Assembly (NCBI GenBank): GCA_015069525.1
Contig: SVIK01000005.1
Location: 1 to 25,729, forward strand
Origin: Clostridiales bacterium
Lineage (GTDB): Bacteria > Bacillota > Clostridia > Christensenellales > Borkfalkiaceae
Direction: 5' to 3'
Length of the DNA: 25,729 nucleotides
Part shown: piece by piece, positions 10,301 to 16,967 of the stretch
Layout of the letters: every line of letters starts with the position of its first letter
How positions within the stretch are numbered: the stretch's first letter is position 1
Notes under the pieces: model-generated
Told to the model about the DNA's origin: nothing
Databases searched by the model: none
What the model saw: the letters and a program-made list of their open reading frames with translations, nothing else
Made by a program: the position numbers and the translations under genes

Positions 10301-10481
10301 CCGCCCCACCGTACTCACCCGAAGCGAGAATTTGTGCACCATTGTACATGGTAAACGTGCTGAGCGACGTATCGCCCGTCGTTTCAGCCACCGCTTTGTC
10401 TGTTTTCCCCACTAATGCAAAGGACAAGGCAAAACAAGCTACACTTGTCGCTATCAATGGAAGTAATTTCTTTATTCTCAT
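4368..10481 (-). CDS. Giant secreted multidomain protein with C-terminal glycoside-hydrolase-like barrel
   Basis: A 2037-residue exported protein, probably for binding or cutting a complex glycan. Residues 1-32 are a signal peptide (AVA before Glu33; no lipobox). Next come an N-terminal module (about 40-270), a MucBP-like strand region (about 275-375) and a Cys/His cluster (432-458). Three beta-sandwich modules resembling carbohydrate-binding domains follow at about 463-635, 645-815 and 1154-1333, with two Fn3-like modules between (about 834-955 and 1009-1122). A coiled coil spans 1374-1425. From about 1430 a TIM-like barrel resembles that of the 696-2357 lipoprotein: CDEP with Glu1520, SFDVY around 1600, FWTYIQ at 1786, then SLAYGAKGIQYF. 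A beta module of about 155 residues (1603-1760) is inserted in the barrel. A beta-rich domain ends the chain. No LPXTG, SLH or terminal membrane helix is seen, so how it stays at the surface is unknown. AAGGAGG precedes the ATG, 18 bp after a small ORF. Domain limits are by eye. Confidence 0.85.
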   Translation of the reverse strand: MRIKKLLPLIATSVACFALSFALVGKTDKAVAETTGDTSLSTFTMYNGAQILASGEYGGADSDKLPTSKVDGMRFMATLSVADYWAIEEKYGDKAVETGDAKEDTTEWGMLFTTKAKADAYELNEANVFNKDTHVYYWLANTNDDVTWHTDEVGTKKPATNATTMFTPVRYDDLSMSWYSDGRLINDDRSLDGQTLGDYCVLSAYIQLSGESAWKTELTARAYVTYIDEKGQRVYKFADYADGDIENNSRSMTYLAQKYIDRDAEKFESKVEKYIVNMNVGFTIEYHFVDVDGKSIMYSKTVSPSGNEWPHQTGDTLQMTVSEIVDMSGEQTLLDLADAYDARIDWYNPYKVSVSTAYANDRTTFRLYYANESYANSVDSYDILATMSERDEEGSVKSWYEDGTPEGTDDLSDYQFDKKYTLFGDEYHKTYCTEHDEAGGCIHVCDKTNCNNPKHGHCSQLLTTKLYNNTLQINATLWDNTLNNGEGGWSDMALDDQGNVVSGLNFADYEYILIRFHSNIGGMKMAMIAGSTTSNGQTSVVTTGEWYEIKAGWNRIAISGEAIQKTIKDYAKTDAIMDDVKDDEDRIITPASYAPYRNRQYLQFIVDDDTYYTENVPASAQSAVDWTLHFEDIVGVKERAEVKEIDNGGFEDDDTLANIGAANFDLSLNTDAQFTFKGNQSLKLQDKRRELGVDEQKGWANVKLFLKMDGKPITFAELVQMEISFELYTTSELILWFAECVWTDAAPIKVNAWNTIRMSGWRMVDAVEKFVLPYGYDSGYDPETGAIQLAFAGMKYDTTLYIDNLQANYVTPKDQVVELDEFTQLPGRTEKLTAPTWIHNVYGSDPNAKYDEATDTTDILFITDAKYLSNIPYWSAIPEETNNTSENVVYSYEVMLNNELVSYILVDGLGYVTSLNGSVFYQGSALDSYSVRAKEVTTTDGTTVTRYSDWVDYVWNDNISDKENFNPYTGVGYNVVAEVAGEDGYFWWQYTQDYKAYQQLQGNTIIFETPNVTISEKGIASWDMVEGAFAYAILINNEWKTVNGNEEPTISWLQKRQIALNPGDSISVRAVTQHRRDEKGNYLKADGSVVTEKTTDASGNLVVDTSKAQIIYAGAWSMPQTYNPTVIGKITTQTVNIHDQEGNVIGTEQRESGETIYDVGAARGDVFWETSRIVSPVSGSDYAWKFVLGDKQSSGIMLLPLNISGQPLTNSQLLAADYIEISVYAGESNSVEGTFRFNGEVPPVGESTLKPGQWNVVRIPTLEMYKIIQQYITDTASRDLLDIQNPYSNGYSPLSPKPLSRLCGYAVFEVANAKAGDYWIIDSARLVYDEDSPTYASSASYWFTQHDYDTMPITAYNALPPKTTNDSSFYDTTIEDLEARIDELSRQMAELEENSSEWLKLNTEKKSLQDTVTNINNTVESLRKYENLDYDTLIQKYVDCGINTMMGLYDYANYSTEGHDFAVEMLKKCAENDLAYLLAWSGSTSLTPELLTSEQGKIMKKWLVEYMSYGALAGIMLCDEPGAVLFDNIAVSKDAFKEFLGEDYLYHANLLPNWTSKNGIINSKNDTMEPWWDAEPYGYTYDYAKYIDEYIRMYQPKVLSFDVYPIVGRNDETKVLNGVDNVDESVMTRWFYTNGTMSKSNTISTEGSYSELFVMPAGTYMNIMLTEWGQPEDAKAVLAKYNKIAIDIYSDTEETLRLLNEETRTLAAGQWTTLTFTSEEWVDILSVSGTYNYYQMYILVDDTDGATLYIDNIRGIIEGETRYLRKGYYQNLATIRDASIKANIPFWTYIQTCSWHEGGRLPTENELRWNVNTSLAYGAKGIQYFCGVVPYSSGGETFDGALFDGAGVPTLLYNYVKTMNKQIKGIDHILMNSRNLGVVYAGGLPQFYTVNSDSSYTQLTAEENALEKPTLGTLTAQEAGLVSVDVIQGNILIGCFDYNGKTAYYVVNNSTTSLAHVDLKFGETPYGHPMTVYGAANSVGWIQHLLAGEEDNLEEMTSTYATGIPATVDGMKMTTNDEDRLSLRNLMAGEAVLVVMD

Positions 10482-10499
10482 TTTCCCGTCCTCCTTATC

Positions 10500-10643
10500 T
10501 TAATTCCAAGGGTCGAAGTCGCCAGAGCCTTCACCGCTTGTACCGCCTTCTTCCTCACCAGGACTAATTTCATTAAAGAACCATATTTCGTTTTCAGCCC
10601 TTAAAATCTCAATCGAAGGCTCTTCATAAAATTTTCTTTTCAC
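10500..10643 (-). CDS. Small acidic 47-aa protein upstream of the giant secreted protein
   Basis: A GTG at 10643 has an AGAGGA ribosome site 7 bases upstream and opens a 48-codon frame ending TAA, 18 bp before the start of the 2037-aa gene. The peptide begins MKRKFYEEPSIEIL and ends in a Gly/Glu/Ser-rich acidic tail finishing GDFDPWN. The N-terminal K-x-Y-x-x-P-x-I pattern with an acidic Gly-rich tail resembles short unnamed proteins I recall from gut Clostridia; this is recollection, not a database match. It has no signal peptide, no cysteine and no membrane segment. No convincing promoter lies just upstream, so it may be transcribed with the 1411-aa gene before it and the 2037-aa gene after it. 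The role is unknown: it could be a chaperone-like partner, a modified peptide or a leader. Confidence 0.6.
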   Translation of the reverse strand: MKRKFYEEPSIEILRAENEIWFFNEISPGEEEGGTSGEGSGDFDPWN

Positions 10644-10742
10644 AAGATTTTCCTCTTATTTATATAAATATAGTCAAACTAATAATTTTTCTTATCTTTC
10701 AAGCGATACTTAATCGAACCCCCGTATCGTTTTTGTTTTATC

Positions 10743-10773
10743 GCTGTGGCGTAGCGTTTTACCACGCCACAGC
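10743..10773. other. Inverted repeat after the 1411-aa lipoprotein gene, lacking a T-tail on the coding strand
   Basis: A perfect 10-bp stem (GCTGTGGCGT / ACGCCACAGC) with an 11-base loop, 14 bases after the stop of the minus-strand gene. Read on the minus strand, it is followed by GATAAAACAAAA, not by U-rich sequence; the T-rich side faces plus, where no gene ends. It may shape or protect mRNA between two co-transcribed genes, or act as a weak or factor-dependent terminator. Confidence 0.5.
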
Positions 10774-10787
10774 TTATTTGTTTTTGT

Positions 10788-11684
10788 TTATGCTTTCGTC
10801 GCCGATACGAATTCGAGTCGCATATTCGTCGTAAAGGTGCTCACCGTCACGTAGAACATACCCGTATCCAAGAACATTTGCGTGCTTGCAATAAGTTGTG
10901 CTTTCGTAAACGTAATCGTGTTTTCGCCTTCCACCAAAATGGCACCGGAATCACCGTTTGCACCCAAGCAGAATTTTGCCCCTGCACCGTTGGTCACGTT
11001 GATTACTATCGTAAGCGTTTCAAAGGCTTCCACTTCCGCTTCCGTATAATAGCTTCCGTTAGGCTTCGTTAACAGGATAGTAATTGAAGGATATCCCAAA
11101 TCGCCACCGCTTACGTTCGTAATCGTCACGCCGTTTGCCGTTTTTTCCTTTCCAAACGTCGTAGGCAACCAACCCATATCGCTTACTGAATCGAAATTGT
11201 TCAAAACGCTATCATCGACAACGGGAGGGGTGACCGAACCGCCACCACCCGTCGTGTTTTTCGTTGCCGATACAAACTCTATCTGCATATCCGTCGAGAA
11301 GCTATCCACCGTCAGATAGAACATGCCTGCGTCAAGGAGCAATTGCGTAGACGCTTGAAGCTGTGCTTGCGTAAACGTAATCGTGTTTTCACCATTTACC
11401 AAAATGGCACCAGAATCACCGTTTGCACCCAAGCAGAATTTTGCCCCTGCGCCGTTGGTCACGTTTATAACCACCGTAAGCGACTCGAACTGCTTGATTT
11501 GGTTCTCCGTGTAATACCCTCCGTCAGGGTTCTTCACAAGAATGCTAATCGAAGGATATCCCAAATTGCCACCGCTTACGTTCGTAATCGTCACGCCGTT
11601 TGTCGTTTTGCTCTTGGCAAATTGGCTAGGCAACCAACCCATATCGTTCACCGAATCAAAATCGTTCAAAACGCTATCGTCTAC
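10788..11684 (-). repeat. Tandem duplication of a 155-residue beta module (465-bp period)
   Basis: The last two modules of the 1411-aa protein start at residues 1114 and 1269, each with VDDSVLN. They differ at about 34 of 142 aligned residues by my count and share an identical block (INVTNGAGAKF...GAILV). The matching DNA blocks, around 10915-11000 and 11380-11465, are almost the same, which points to a fairly recent duplication or gene conversion. Confidence 0.9.
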
Positions 11685-14600
11685 GGGTGTATCTCCGCCT
11701 TGGTCAGGTTCTACGTAAGCGCTACCGTTGCCAACGACACCCATAATCTTATCGAAGTATACGGTGTGGCCCGCCGAAGCTAATTGACACCACAAGAAGC
11801 CGTTTGCATAAATCTTTTCATCGGCATCCCATTCTTCAAGAAGCATCTTCGTCGACAATTGTACCGTGTTTTCACCTTGGTTAAGCGTCGCGAACGGCGT
11901 GCTCTTGATATAGAGCTGTTGTCCAGACGTTTCCGCATAAACGTTGAATTCAACGTATTCGTACTTCTTCCATTGGTCTTTCGACAACGCCTTATCGTCT
12001 ATTCTCAAATAGATATACATGACTTGCCAATTGCCGGTGCTAACAAGTTTCACGGAAGAATTGCCTTCCAATACGTGCTGGTCGCTAAGCGATTCCGTTG
12101 CCGCCGTATCGAAGTAGATAAGGTCTTCACAGTTGTTAAGAAGCACCTTGCCGTTATAGAACGTTCTCGTTGCGCTATATGCACCGTCATCGTAGTTCGT
12201 ACCGTCACCAACCGCTTTAACCTCGATGGTTTGTTCGTCGGTAAGCGTATACGTCAATTCCGTTTGTTGAGGCATTTCAACGCCGTCTACTTTTACAATA
12301 TAACCAACTGCGTTTTCAACCGCTTCCCACGTTGCCACGCCCGTCGACGGGTCAATCGATACGTTCGGTGTGTTCAATTTCGGAAGTTCTTTTTCGTAAG
12401 GCATGTTGCCTTCCGTATAAACCGCAGTTGCCCTATAGAATATCAATCTTTGCGCAATTTCCAACGGGCAATGTACTTTGAGTTCAAGCATACCCGTCGA
12501 AGCATCGTACGCGCCGTTGTTCATCGCTTGAATGAGCGTTGCCTTATCAATCGTAATATTGTTCCAGCCCGTTCTCATTCTGCAAAGTTTCGTGCCGTTG
12601 CCAAGTGCCAATTCAGGGCCAGAGTTATGCGCAAGTACTTTTATATTAATGTAATCCATGAGCTCTACGTCCGCAACCGTCATCGCTCTTCTTGCACCCT
12701 CGTTATTTTCATCGGGAAGCGTGAGTTTTACAGACAACGTTTCGTTCAAAGGAACTACCTTCACGTCTACGTTACCGTTAACGTTTACGTCGTATTTAAT
12801 CTTGATTTGCGCCGTCGTCGAAGAGGATGCAGCCTTCACGTCTTCAAGCGTATCGAAGTAGCTAAGCGTGTACTCTTCTTTGCCCGTCAAATCATACGTC
12901 GGGAATTTTTGACGAACGACAATCGTCGTGTTCTTCGTCGTGGTCTTGCCGTTAGCCGTCGCACTTACCGTCAAGCTATACGTTTCACCAAACGTACCCT
13001 TTTGCGTGCCGTTCTTAACAGCGTTCGTCACGTCCGTACCGTTCAGTTTCACCGTGTAGCTGTATGCCAAATTCGGGTCTTCACTATAACATGCGTGTAC
13101 GTTCTTTTCGATTGCCGATTTAATCGTTTCGCCCTCGGCCACGCTGATGTTGCCGTAGTCGCCTTTATACGTCACTTCTCCGCTCGTATCCTTACTTCCA
13201 GCAATCGCCGCGCCTGCGCCCACGTCGAGCATAGGAGCGTTCGAGTTCGCCTTGTTAAATATACCGACCATGTTGTCAATATACATGTCTACGCCGTCAG
13301 GTCCACGGAATTGGAGCCAGATGTGGTCGGACGAACGATAACCCGTTTTCGAAGATTGCATAACGTCTGCATTGAAGTAATCACCCGACAATTCGTCTCT
13401 CGTGAAGCGAACGATGTTTTCACCCTTTTTAAGGTTGATAGGCGCGTTGAGGTTTGCTTCGTTGTTCAACAAGTACACACCTGCACCGCTACCGCTGAGT
13501 TCTGCCGAGCTCCAAATATAGAAGGCAATTTCGTCAAATCCGCTCAAATCAAAGTAGTTAGGTTGTACCCATACCTTGATGAACCCACCGTTGCCGGTAC
13601 CGCGCGTCGTCACTTTGAGCGAGCTACCCGTGTCGCCGTAGCGTTCTTCTTGGCTGAGCACGCCAAGCGTTTCCTTACCTTCGTAATATTGCCATGCCCC
13701 TGCCACTTCTTCCGAATCGAAGTTGCAAATTTCTACCATTCTCACACATTCTACCGTGTACGACGTAGAGCCTTCGTTGCCAAACGCGTCGGTTGCCGTA
13801 TACGTGACGGTGTAGTTGCCGAATTGCGTCGGCGTGAACGTTCCGTTCGTCACGGGCACGTTCGTCGAACCGTATCTTACGCTAATCGTCGTAGCGTTGG
13901 ATTCGCCACCGTCAAAGCTATAATCGTATGCCGTAGACGCGGGCAAATTCAAAGGCTTATTTGCATAAGCAAGCATACCGTCCGCAGATGCAGGAAGTTT
14001 GAACGTAGGGCCTTGGGTATCCTTAACCTTTATCGTTCTTTCCGCAATCTTTTGCGGTCCGCCAACGTTGATGTAATACTCAACCGTATAGTCGTCCATC
14101 GTATCAACGAGGAATCTCGTGCCACGGCTGACGACTTCAACGACTTCACCGCCGTTTCTCGTCACCCAAGCAAACGCCTTACGGGATTTGCCGTCGTATT
14201 TTGCGTATACGATAGGAATTTCCGCCCTGTCGCCCACTTCTATAAGCGCGTTCCAATTGATGTTATCGATGTTCAAAATTGCACCGAGCTTTGCAGGGTC
14301 GTATACTTCGCCAGGAACAACGTCGTCAGGGTCAATAACGTCGTCCGGCTTTTCGTTTTCAGAACCGCCTTGTTGCGAGGAATCTTTTACCGATTCACAT
14401 TCAACCTTGGTGCCGTATCCGCTTCCGCTCGTCGTTTCGTTATCGCCGTTGGCTTTAACTTCTACCGTTTGACCAACTTTGAGCGCTTCTTTCGTATACG
14501 TTTGTTTCGTGGTTTCTTCCGCTACCTTATTGCCTTCGGCGTCTCTCACGATATAGGTATACGAAGCGGCTCCCGCCACAGGCGACCACGACGCAAAGCC

Positions 14601-15023
14601 GTATTCGTCAATCGCGACGTTCGTAGGCGCGGACAACGGCGTAAGCTCTATTTCGCACGTTTTCGAAGTAGCCCAAGCACTATCTTTCGTCGTCTTTCCG
14701 TCGCCAACCGCTTTAACGTAAAGCTTTTCACCGTTTTTAAGCGTGACTACAACAGGCTCGTCAACCTTCGTTTCTTCGCCTTTCGAACCAATCTTGTAAA
14801 CGTAGCCTTTTGCGCCTTCTACTGCTTCCCACGTTGCCTTTGCACCCGTCAAAGAAACTTTCGGTTTGGAAAGCGCCGTAAGCTTATCCGTCGAGCCACC
14901 CGTGGGAGCACTTTGTTCCTCCCCACAGCTGATACAACCCGAGGACGCCCCACAAGCGATTCCCGAGCCCGCAAATACACCAAGCGTGATTGAAAGCAAA
15001 AGTGCGGCTTGCCATTTCTTCAT
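10788..15023 (-). CDS. Giant surface lipoprotein built of Fn3-like, Ig-like and carbohydrate-binding-like modules
   Basis: A 1411-residue lipoprotein, probably a glycan-binding scaffold on the outer face of the membrane. The signal ends in lipobox GIAC (Cys24), followed by further cysteines in GASSGCISCGEE. By eye it has two Fn3-like modules (about 45-125 and 126-212, with ATWEAVEGAKGYVYKI and ASWSPVAGAASYTYIV), then an acidic linker and two Ig/HYR-like domains (about 236-345 and 345-428; NYTVTYTATDAFGNEGS). A carbohydrate-binding-like sandwich spans 430-590 (ends MYIDNMVGIF). Then follow a beta domain, a second sandwich (about 715-870), a third Fn3-like module (about 880-958), a third sandwich (960-1098), and two C-terminal duplicate modules. 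No catalytic domain is evident. The Fn3-like modules resemble one in the 2037-aa protein downstream (PNVTISEKGIASW against PNVSIDPSTGVATW), which supports a shared job. AAGGAG precedes the ATG. Confidence 0.85.
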   Translation of the reverse strand: MKKWQAALLLSITLGVFAGSGIACGASSGCISCGEEQSAPTGGSTDKLTALSKPKVSLTGAKATWEAVEGAKGYVYKIGSKGEETKVDEPVVVTLKNGEKLYVKAVGDGKTTKDSAWATSKTCEIELTPLSAPTNVAIDEYGFASWSPVAGAASYTYIVRDAEGNKVAEETTKQTYTKEALKVGQTVEVKANGDNETTSGSGYGTKVECESVKDSSQQGGSENEKPDDVIDPDDVVPGEVYDPAKLGAILNIDNINWNALIEVGDRAEIPIVYAKYDGKSRKAFAWVTRNGGEVVEVVSRGTRFLVDTMDDYTVEYYINVGGPQKIAERTIKVKDTQGPTFKLPASADGMLAYANKPLNLPASTAYDYSFDGGESNATTISVRYGSTNVPVTNGTFTPTQFGNYTVTYTATDAFGNEGSTSYTVECVRMVEICNFDSEEVAGAWQYYEGKETLGVLSQEERYGDTGSSLKVTTRGTGNGGFIKVWVQPNYFDLSGFDEIAFYIWSSAELSGSGAGVYLLNNEANLNAPINLKKGENIVRFTRDELSGDYFNADVMQSSKTGYRSSDHIWLQFRGPDGVDMYIDNMVGIFNKANSNAPMLDVGAGAAIAGSKDTSGEVTYKGDYGNISVAEGETIKSAIEKNVHACYSEDPNLAYSYTVKLNGTDVTNAVKNGTQKGTFGETYSLTVSATANGKTTTKNTTIVVRQKFPTYDLTGKEEYTLSYFDTLEDVKAASSSTTAQIKIKYDVNVNGNVDVKVVPLNETLSVKLTLPDENNEGARRAMTVADVELMDYINIKVLAHNSGPELALGNGTKLCRMRTGWNNITIDKATLIQAMNNGAYDASTGMLELKVHCPLEIAQRLIFYRATAVYTEGNMPYEKELPKLNTPNVSIDPSTGVATWEAVENAVGYIVKVDGVEMPQQTELTYTLTDEQTIEVKAVGDGTNYDDGAYSATRTFYNGKVLLNNCEDLIYFDTAATESLSDQHVLEGNSSVKLVSTGNWQVMYIYLRIDDKALSKDQWKKYEYVEFNVYAETSGQQLYIKSTPFATLNQGENTVQLSTKMLLEEWDADEKIYANGFLWCQLASAGHTVYFDKIMGVVGNGSAYVEPDQGGDTPVDDSVLNDFDSVNDMGWLPSQFAKSKTTNGVTITNVSGGNLGYPSISILVKNPDGGYYTENQIKQFESLTVVINVTNGAGAKFCLGANGDSGAILVNGENTITFTQAQLQASTQLLLDAGMFYLTVDSFSTDMQIEFVSATKNTTGGGGSVTPPVVDDSVLNNFDSVSDMGWLPTTFGKEKTANGVTITNVSGGDLGYPSITILLTKPNGSYYTEAEVEAFETLTIVINVTNGAGAKFCLGANGDSGAILVEGENTITFTKAQLIASTQMFLDTGMFYVTVSTFTTNMRLEFVSATKA

Positions 15024-15120
15024 ATAACCTTCTCCTTATCTGTCCTCCCCCTTTGGGGGATTTTCTTTACCTAAAATGGGGGCATTACCCTTGAGAATAA
15101 TACTCTACCTTTTTCATTAT

Positions 15121-15148
15121 ATAATACATATCGGCGTTGGTATTGTAA
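15121..15148 (-). promoter_or_regulatory. Candidate promoter of the 1411-aa lipoprotein gene
   Basis: On the minus strand TTACAA (15148-15143), a 16-bp spacer and TATTAT (15126-15121), about 100 bp before the start codon. It is a weak match, as expected for an activator-dependent promoter, and its -35 lies within the proximal half-site described for 15143-15173. Confidence 0.4.
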
Positions 15149-15173
15149 TATAATTGCATAAAATTGTAAAATC
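15143..15173. promoter_or_regulatory. Second pair of 21-bp-spaced half-sites like those at the AraC gene
   Basis: TTGTAAAATC at 15164-15173 is identical to the 10-bp core of the repeats at 3285-3317. TTGTAATATA begins exactly 21 bp away, at 15143, and matches 8 of 10 positions. The orientation relative to the minus-strand gene is the same as at the permease operon. The region is AT-rich, so chance similarity is possible. Confidence 0.4.
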
Positions 15174-15391
15174 ATACTTTTGTTGGCGATTTTTTACCTT
15201 TTTTCGCCTTTATCATTTTTTGAGCGTTGTTTACCAAAAATAGACATAAATTTTGCAATCTTGCTTTTTTTTATTTGTTTTTGGCTGAAATTTGCAGTTT
15301 TTTGTGAGCGTTATGTTCGAAAAAATCATCGCTCATTTTTGCAAAATCGCTTAAAAAATTGTATTTTTGTTTTTTCTTCGCCAAGACGCAA
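15174..15391. other. AT-rich intergenic stretch without a gene
   Basis: I see no credible gene here. Open frames are Phe/Lys-rich and lack ribosome sites. A near-copy of the regulator half-site, TTTTGCAAAATC, occurs at 15337-15348 without a good partner at 21 bp. Confidence 0.5.
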
Positions 15392-15420
15392 AAAAAACGC
15401 GGTTTTTGACCGCGTTTTTT
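15392..15420 (-). terminator. Terminator of the fatty-acid kinase operon
   Basis: ACGCGGT and ACCGCGT pair around a TTTTG loop, and the A-run and T-run extend the stem on either side, so it is bidirectional in form. It lies 21 bases after the stop of the SGNH hydrolase gene. Confidence 0.85.
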
Positions 15421-15441
15421 ACATTTTTCGTGTTATTTTTA

Positions 15442-16170
15442 TTATTTTCGGTACATTGTACTCTCTTTTTCTTTCGCTTCTATTTCGCCCTCCGCAAATA
15501 TCGTATCAAACAACGTTTGGGCAAAAAGCTGATGCATTTCCCTTATCGGGTGATTGATGTAATTGGCAAGAAGCAACGTCGTGTCTTGCGTTTTAGAAAG
15601 TTCCTTCCACTTCGAATAGCAATCCGCCACTTTTACGCCCATTTCAAGCGCAAGCTCTTTTGCGGAATACATATATTTATCCATTCTACCGCCGTTTTGC
15701 ATTTCCGCCGTCACGTGAGCATACCCCACGAACCGTTCTTCCGTGCCCTCTACCACGCGAGTATTCAACATATTCGGCATCATGAACACCGTTTCAATAC
15801 CACGCTCTTGACAGCGGGAAAAAATCGTACGCAAGGCATTTAGATACTCGTCCAATTCCCCGTTCACGTCGTTCAACCCAAACGCCACGATAACCAGCTC
15901 TGGATTGTGCGCAAACACCTGTTTTTCCATACGGTCAAGCGAATCTTTTGCCGTAATGCCCCCTATCCCCGCATTGATAACGTTGATAGGCACGTAATCC
16001 CACTTATCCGTAATCATTTTGGCGAGGCGGTGATGGTATACCGTTTCGTAATCCATCTCTCCTGCGCCCACCGCGCCGTGCGTGACGCTGTCGCCGAAGG
16101 CAACGATAGTAATCGGACCGTTGGCAATCAGCCCCTCGTAATCCAAATTTAATTTCTCACGTAAAGTCAT
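15442..16170 (-). CDS. SGNH/GDSL-family hydrolase, cytoplasmic
   Basis: A 242-residue serine esterase of the SGNH superfamily; these cleave acyl or acetyl esters, and the exact substrate is unknown. Block I is FGDSVTHG with nucleophile Ser28. Block II is NAGIGG with its oxyanion Gly, block III is FGLNDV (G-x-N-D), and block V is probably YINHPIREMH, with His in INHP as the catalytic base. There is no signal peptide or membrane segment, so it should be cytoplasmic. Its ATG directly abuts the TAA of the acyltransferase gene (no bases between), implying translational coupling. As last gene of an operon for fatty-acid activation and acyl transfer, it might release fatty acids from lipids or hydrolyse lysophospholipid; this is inference from context only. 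Confidence 0.9.
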   Translation of the reverse strand: MTLREKLNLDYEGLIANGPITIVAFGDSVTHGAVGAGEMDYETVYHHRLAKMITDKWDYVPINVINAGIGGITAKDSLDRMEKQVFAHNPELVIVAFGLNDVNGELDEYLNALRTIFSRCQERGIETVFMMPNMLNTRVVEGTEERFVGYAHVTAEMQNGGRMDKYMYSAKELALEMGVKVADCYSKWKELSKTQDTTLLLANYINHPIREMHQLFAQTLFDTIFAEGEIEAKEKESTMYRK

Positions 16171-16953
16171 TTATTTTTCTTCCACTTCTTCTATTGCTTT
16201 GCCGTTGAAACGTTTTCCCTGAACGTAATCATAGTACAGATTGTTTACGGCGTCAAGGTAGCGTTTTGCAATTTCTTCACGCGTAAGCCCTTCCTTTACC
16301 ATGTCTTGCACGTACATGGGTTTCCCAATAACCATAATGCGTTTTTTCAAATGATAGTACGTTGGATAAATAGGCAAATCAATACCGTTTGCCCGATAAT
16401 ATTTCTCGGCAAGAATAATGAAACCAGGGAAAAATTCCGTTAATACCGTCTTGTATCCGTCGTTGGAATTTTCAGGGAAAACCATGATAGGAATATCCTT
16501 ATCCAACAATTCAGTACTGTATCGAAGCGTCTTAATCAATCTACCGTCGGGAAAAGTCGGTACCATCCACATCCCACCGTAAGGAATAGGATTCAACAAC
16601 CCAACAACCGCCGATTTAAAAGAATTCCAAAGCCCGGGCTTTTTCTTTAATTTTTTAATATTGAGCACGTCCCGCAAATACGCCTTACGTTGGCTGTAAT
16701 AACCAAGCATTTCATGCGCACCCCACTTCGCCGTCTTTTTCGGGAAATACACGTCGAACGCAGGCGGGCCACTCTTTGCCGAGTGATTCGCTACAATGAT
16801 ACTCTTATCTTCTAACTCCTCCCCCGCGAGATTGATAATCTCTGGACGCTTTGCCTTTATCCGTATGAATACGGATAAAACTTTCCAAAGCAAATGCTTT
16901 TTCTTGGGGTTGGGAATCGTATATTTTTTATCAGGTCTTTGTTTTTTCGACAT
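16171..16953 (-). CDS. PlsC-like lysophospholipid/glycerophosphate acyltransferase
   Basis: A 260-residue protein with the layout of the PlsC acyltransferase family, which moves acyl chains onto glycerophosphate or lysolipids at the membrane. IIVANHSAKSGP (Asn56-His57) matches the catalytic NH motif and IMVFPENSNDG (159-166) matches the FPE(G) block. The usual H-x4-D spacing is not kept: the nearest Asp after His57 is Asp67. The N-terminus is very basic, with LLWKVLSVFIRI near residues 21-32 that could sit in the membrane. It lies 14 bp after the DegV-type gene and abuts the SGNH gene. In this setting it could use acyl groups activated by FakA/FakB, but FakA products normally pass to PlsY or PlsX, so the donor is unproven. 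Confidence 0.8.
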   Translation of the reverse strand: MSKKQRPDKKYTIPNPKKKHLLWKVLSVFIRIKAKRPEIINLAGEELEDKSIIVANHSAKSGPPAFDVYFPKKTAKWGAHEMLGYYSQRKAYLRDVLNIKKLKKKPGLWNSFKSAVVGLLNPIPYGGMWMVPTFPDGRLIKTLRYSTELLDKDIPIMVFPENSNDGYKTVLTEFFPGFIILAEKYYRANGIDLPIYPTYYHLKKRIMVIGKPMYVQDMVKEGLTREEIAKRYLDAVNNLYYDYVQGKRFNGKAIEEVEEK

Positions 16954-16967
16954 ACCATTTTCCTATA

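Noticed and set aside
10665..10717. Imperfect inverted repeat (CGATAC...GTATCG) and TTGACT before the 47-aa gene as a promoter
   Set aside because: No -10 box lies at a workable distance from any -35-like hexamer here, so I did not call a promoter.
11784..14993. 1069-codon open frame on the plus strand
   Set aside because: It is a mirror of the 1411-aa lipoprotein gene: rich in Arg, Cys, Val and Phe, with no domain pattern or ribosome site. The minus-strand frame has a signal peptide and recognisable modules.
15180..15557. 125-codon plus-strand frame, Phe-rich
   Set aside because: It arises from T-rich intergenic DNA, crosses a terminator and enters the SGNH gene antisense; no ribosome site.
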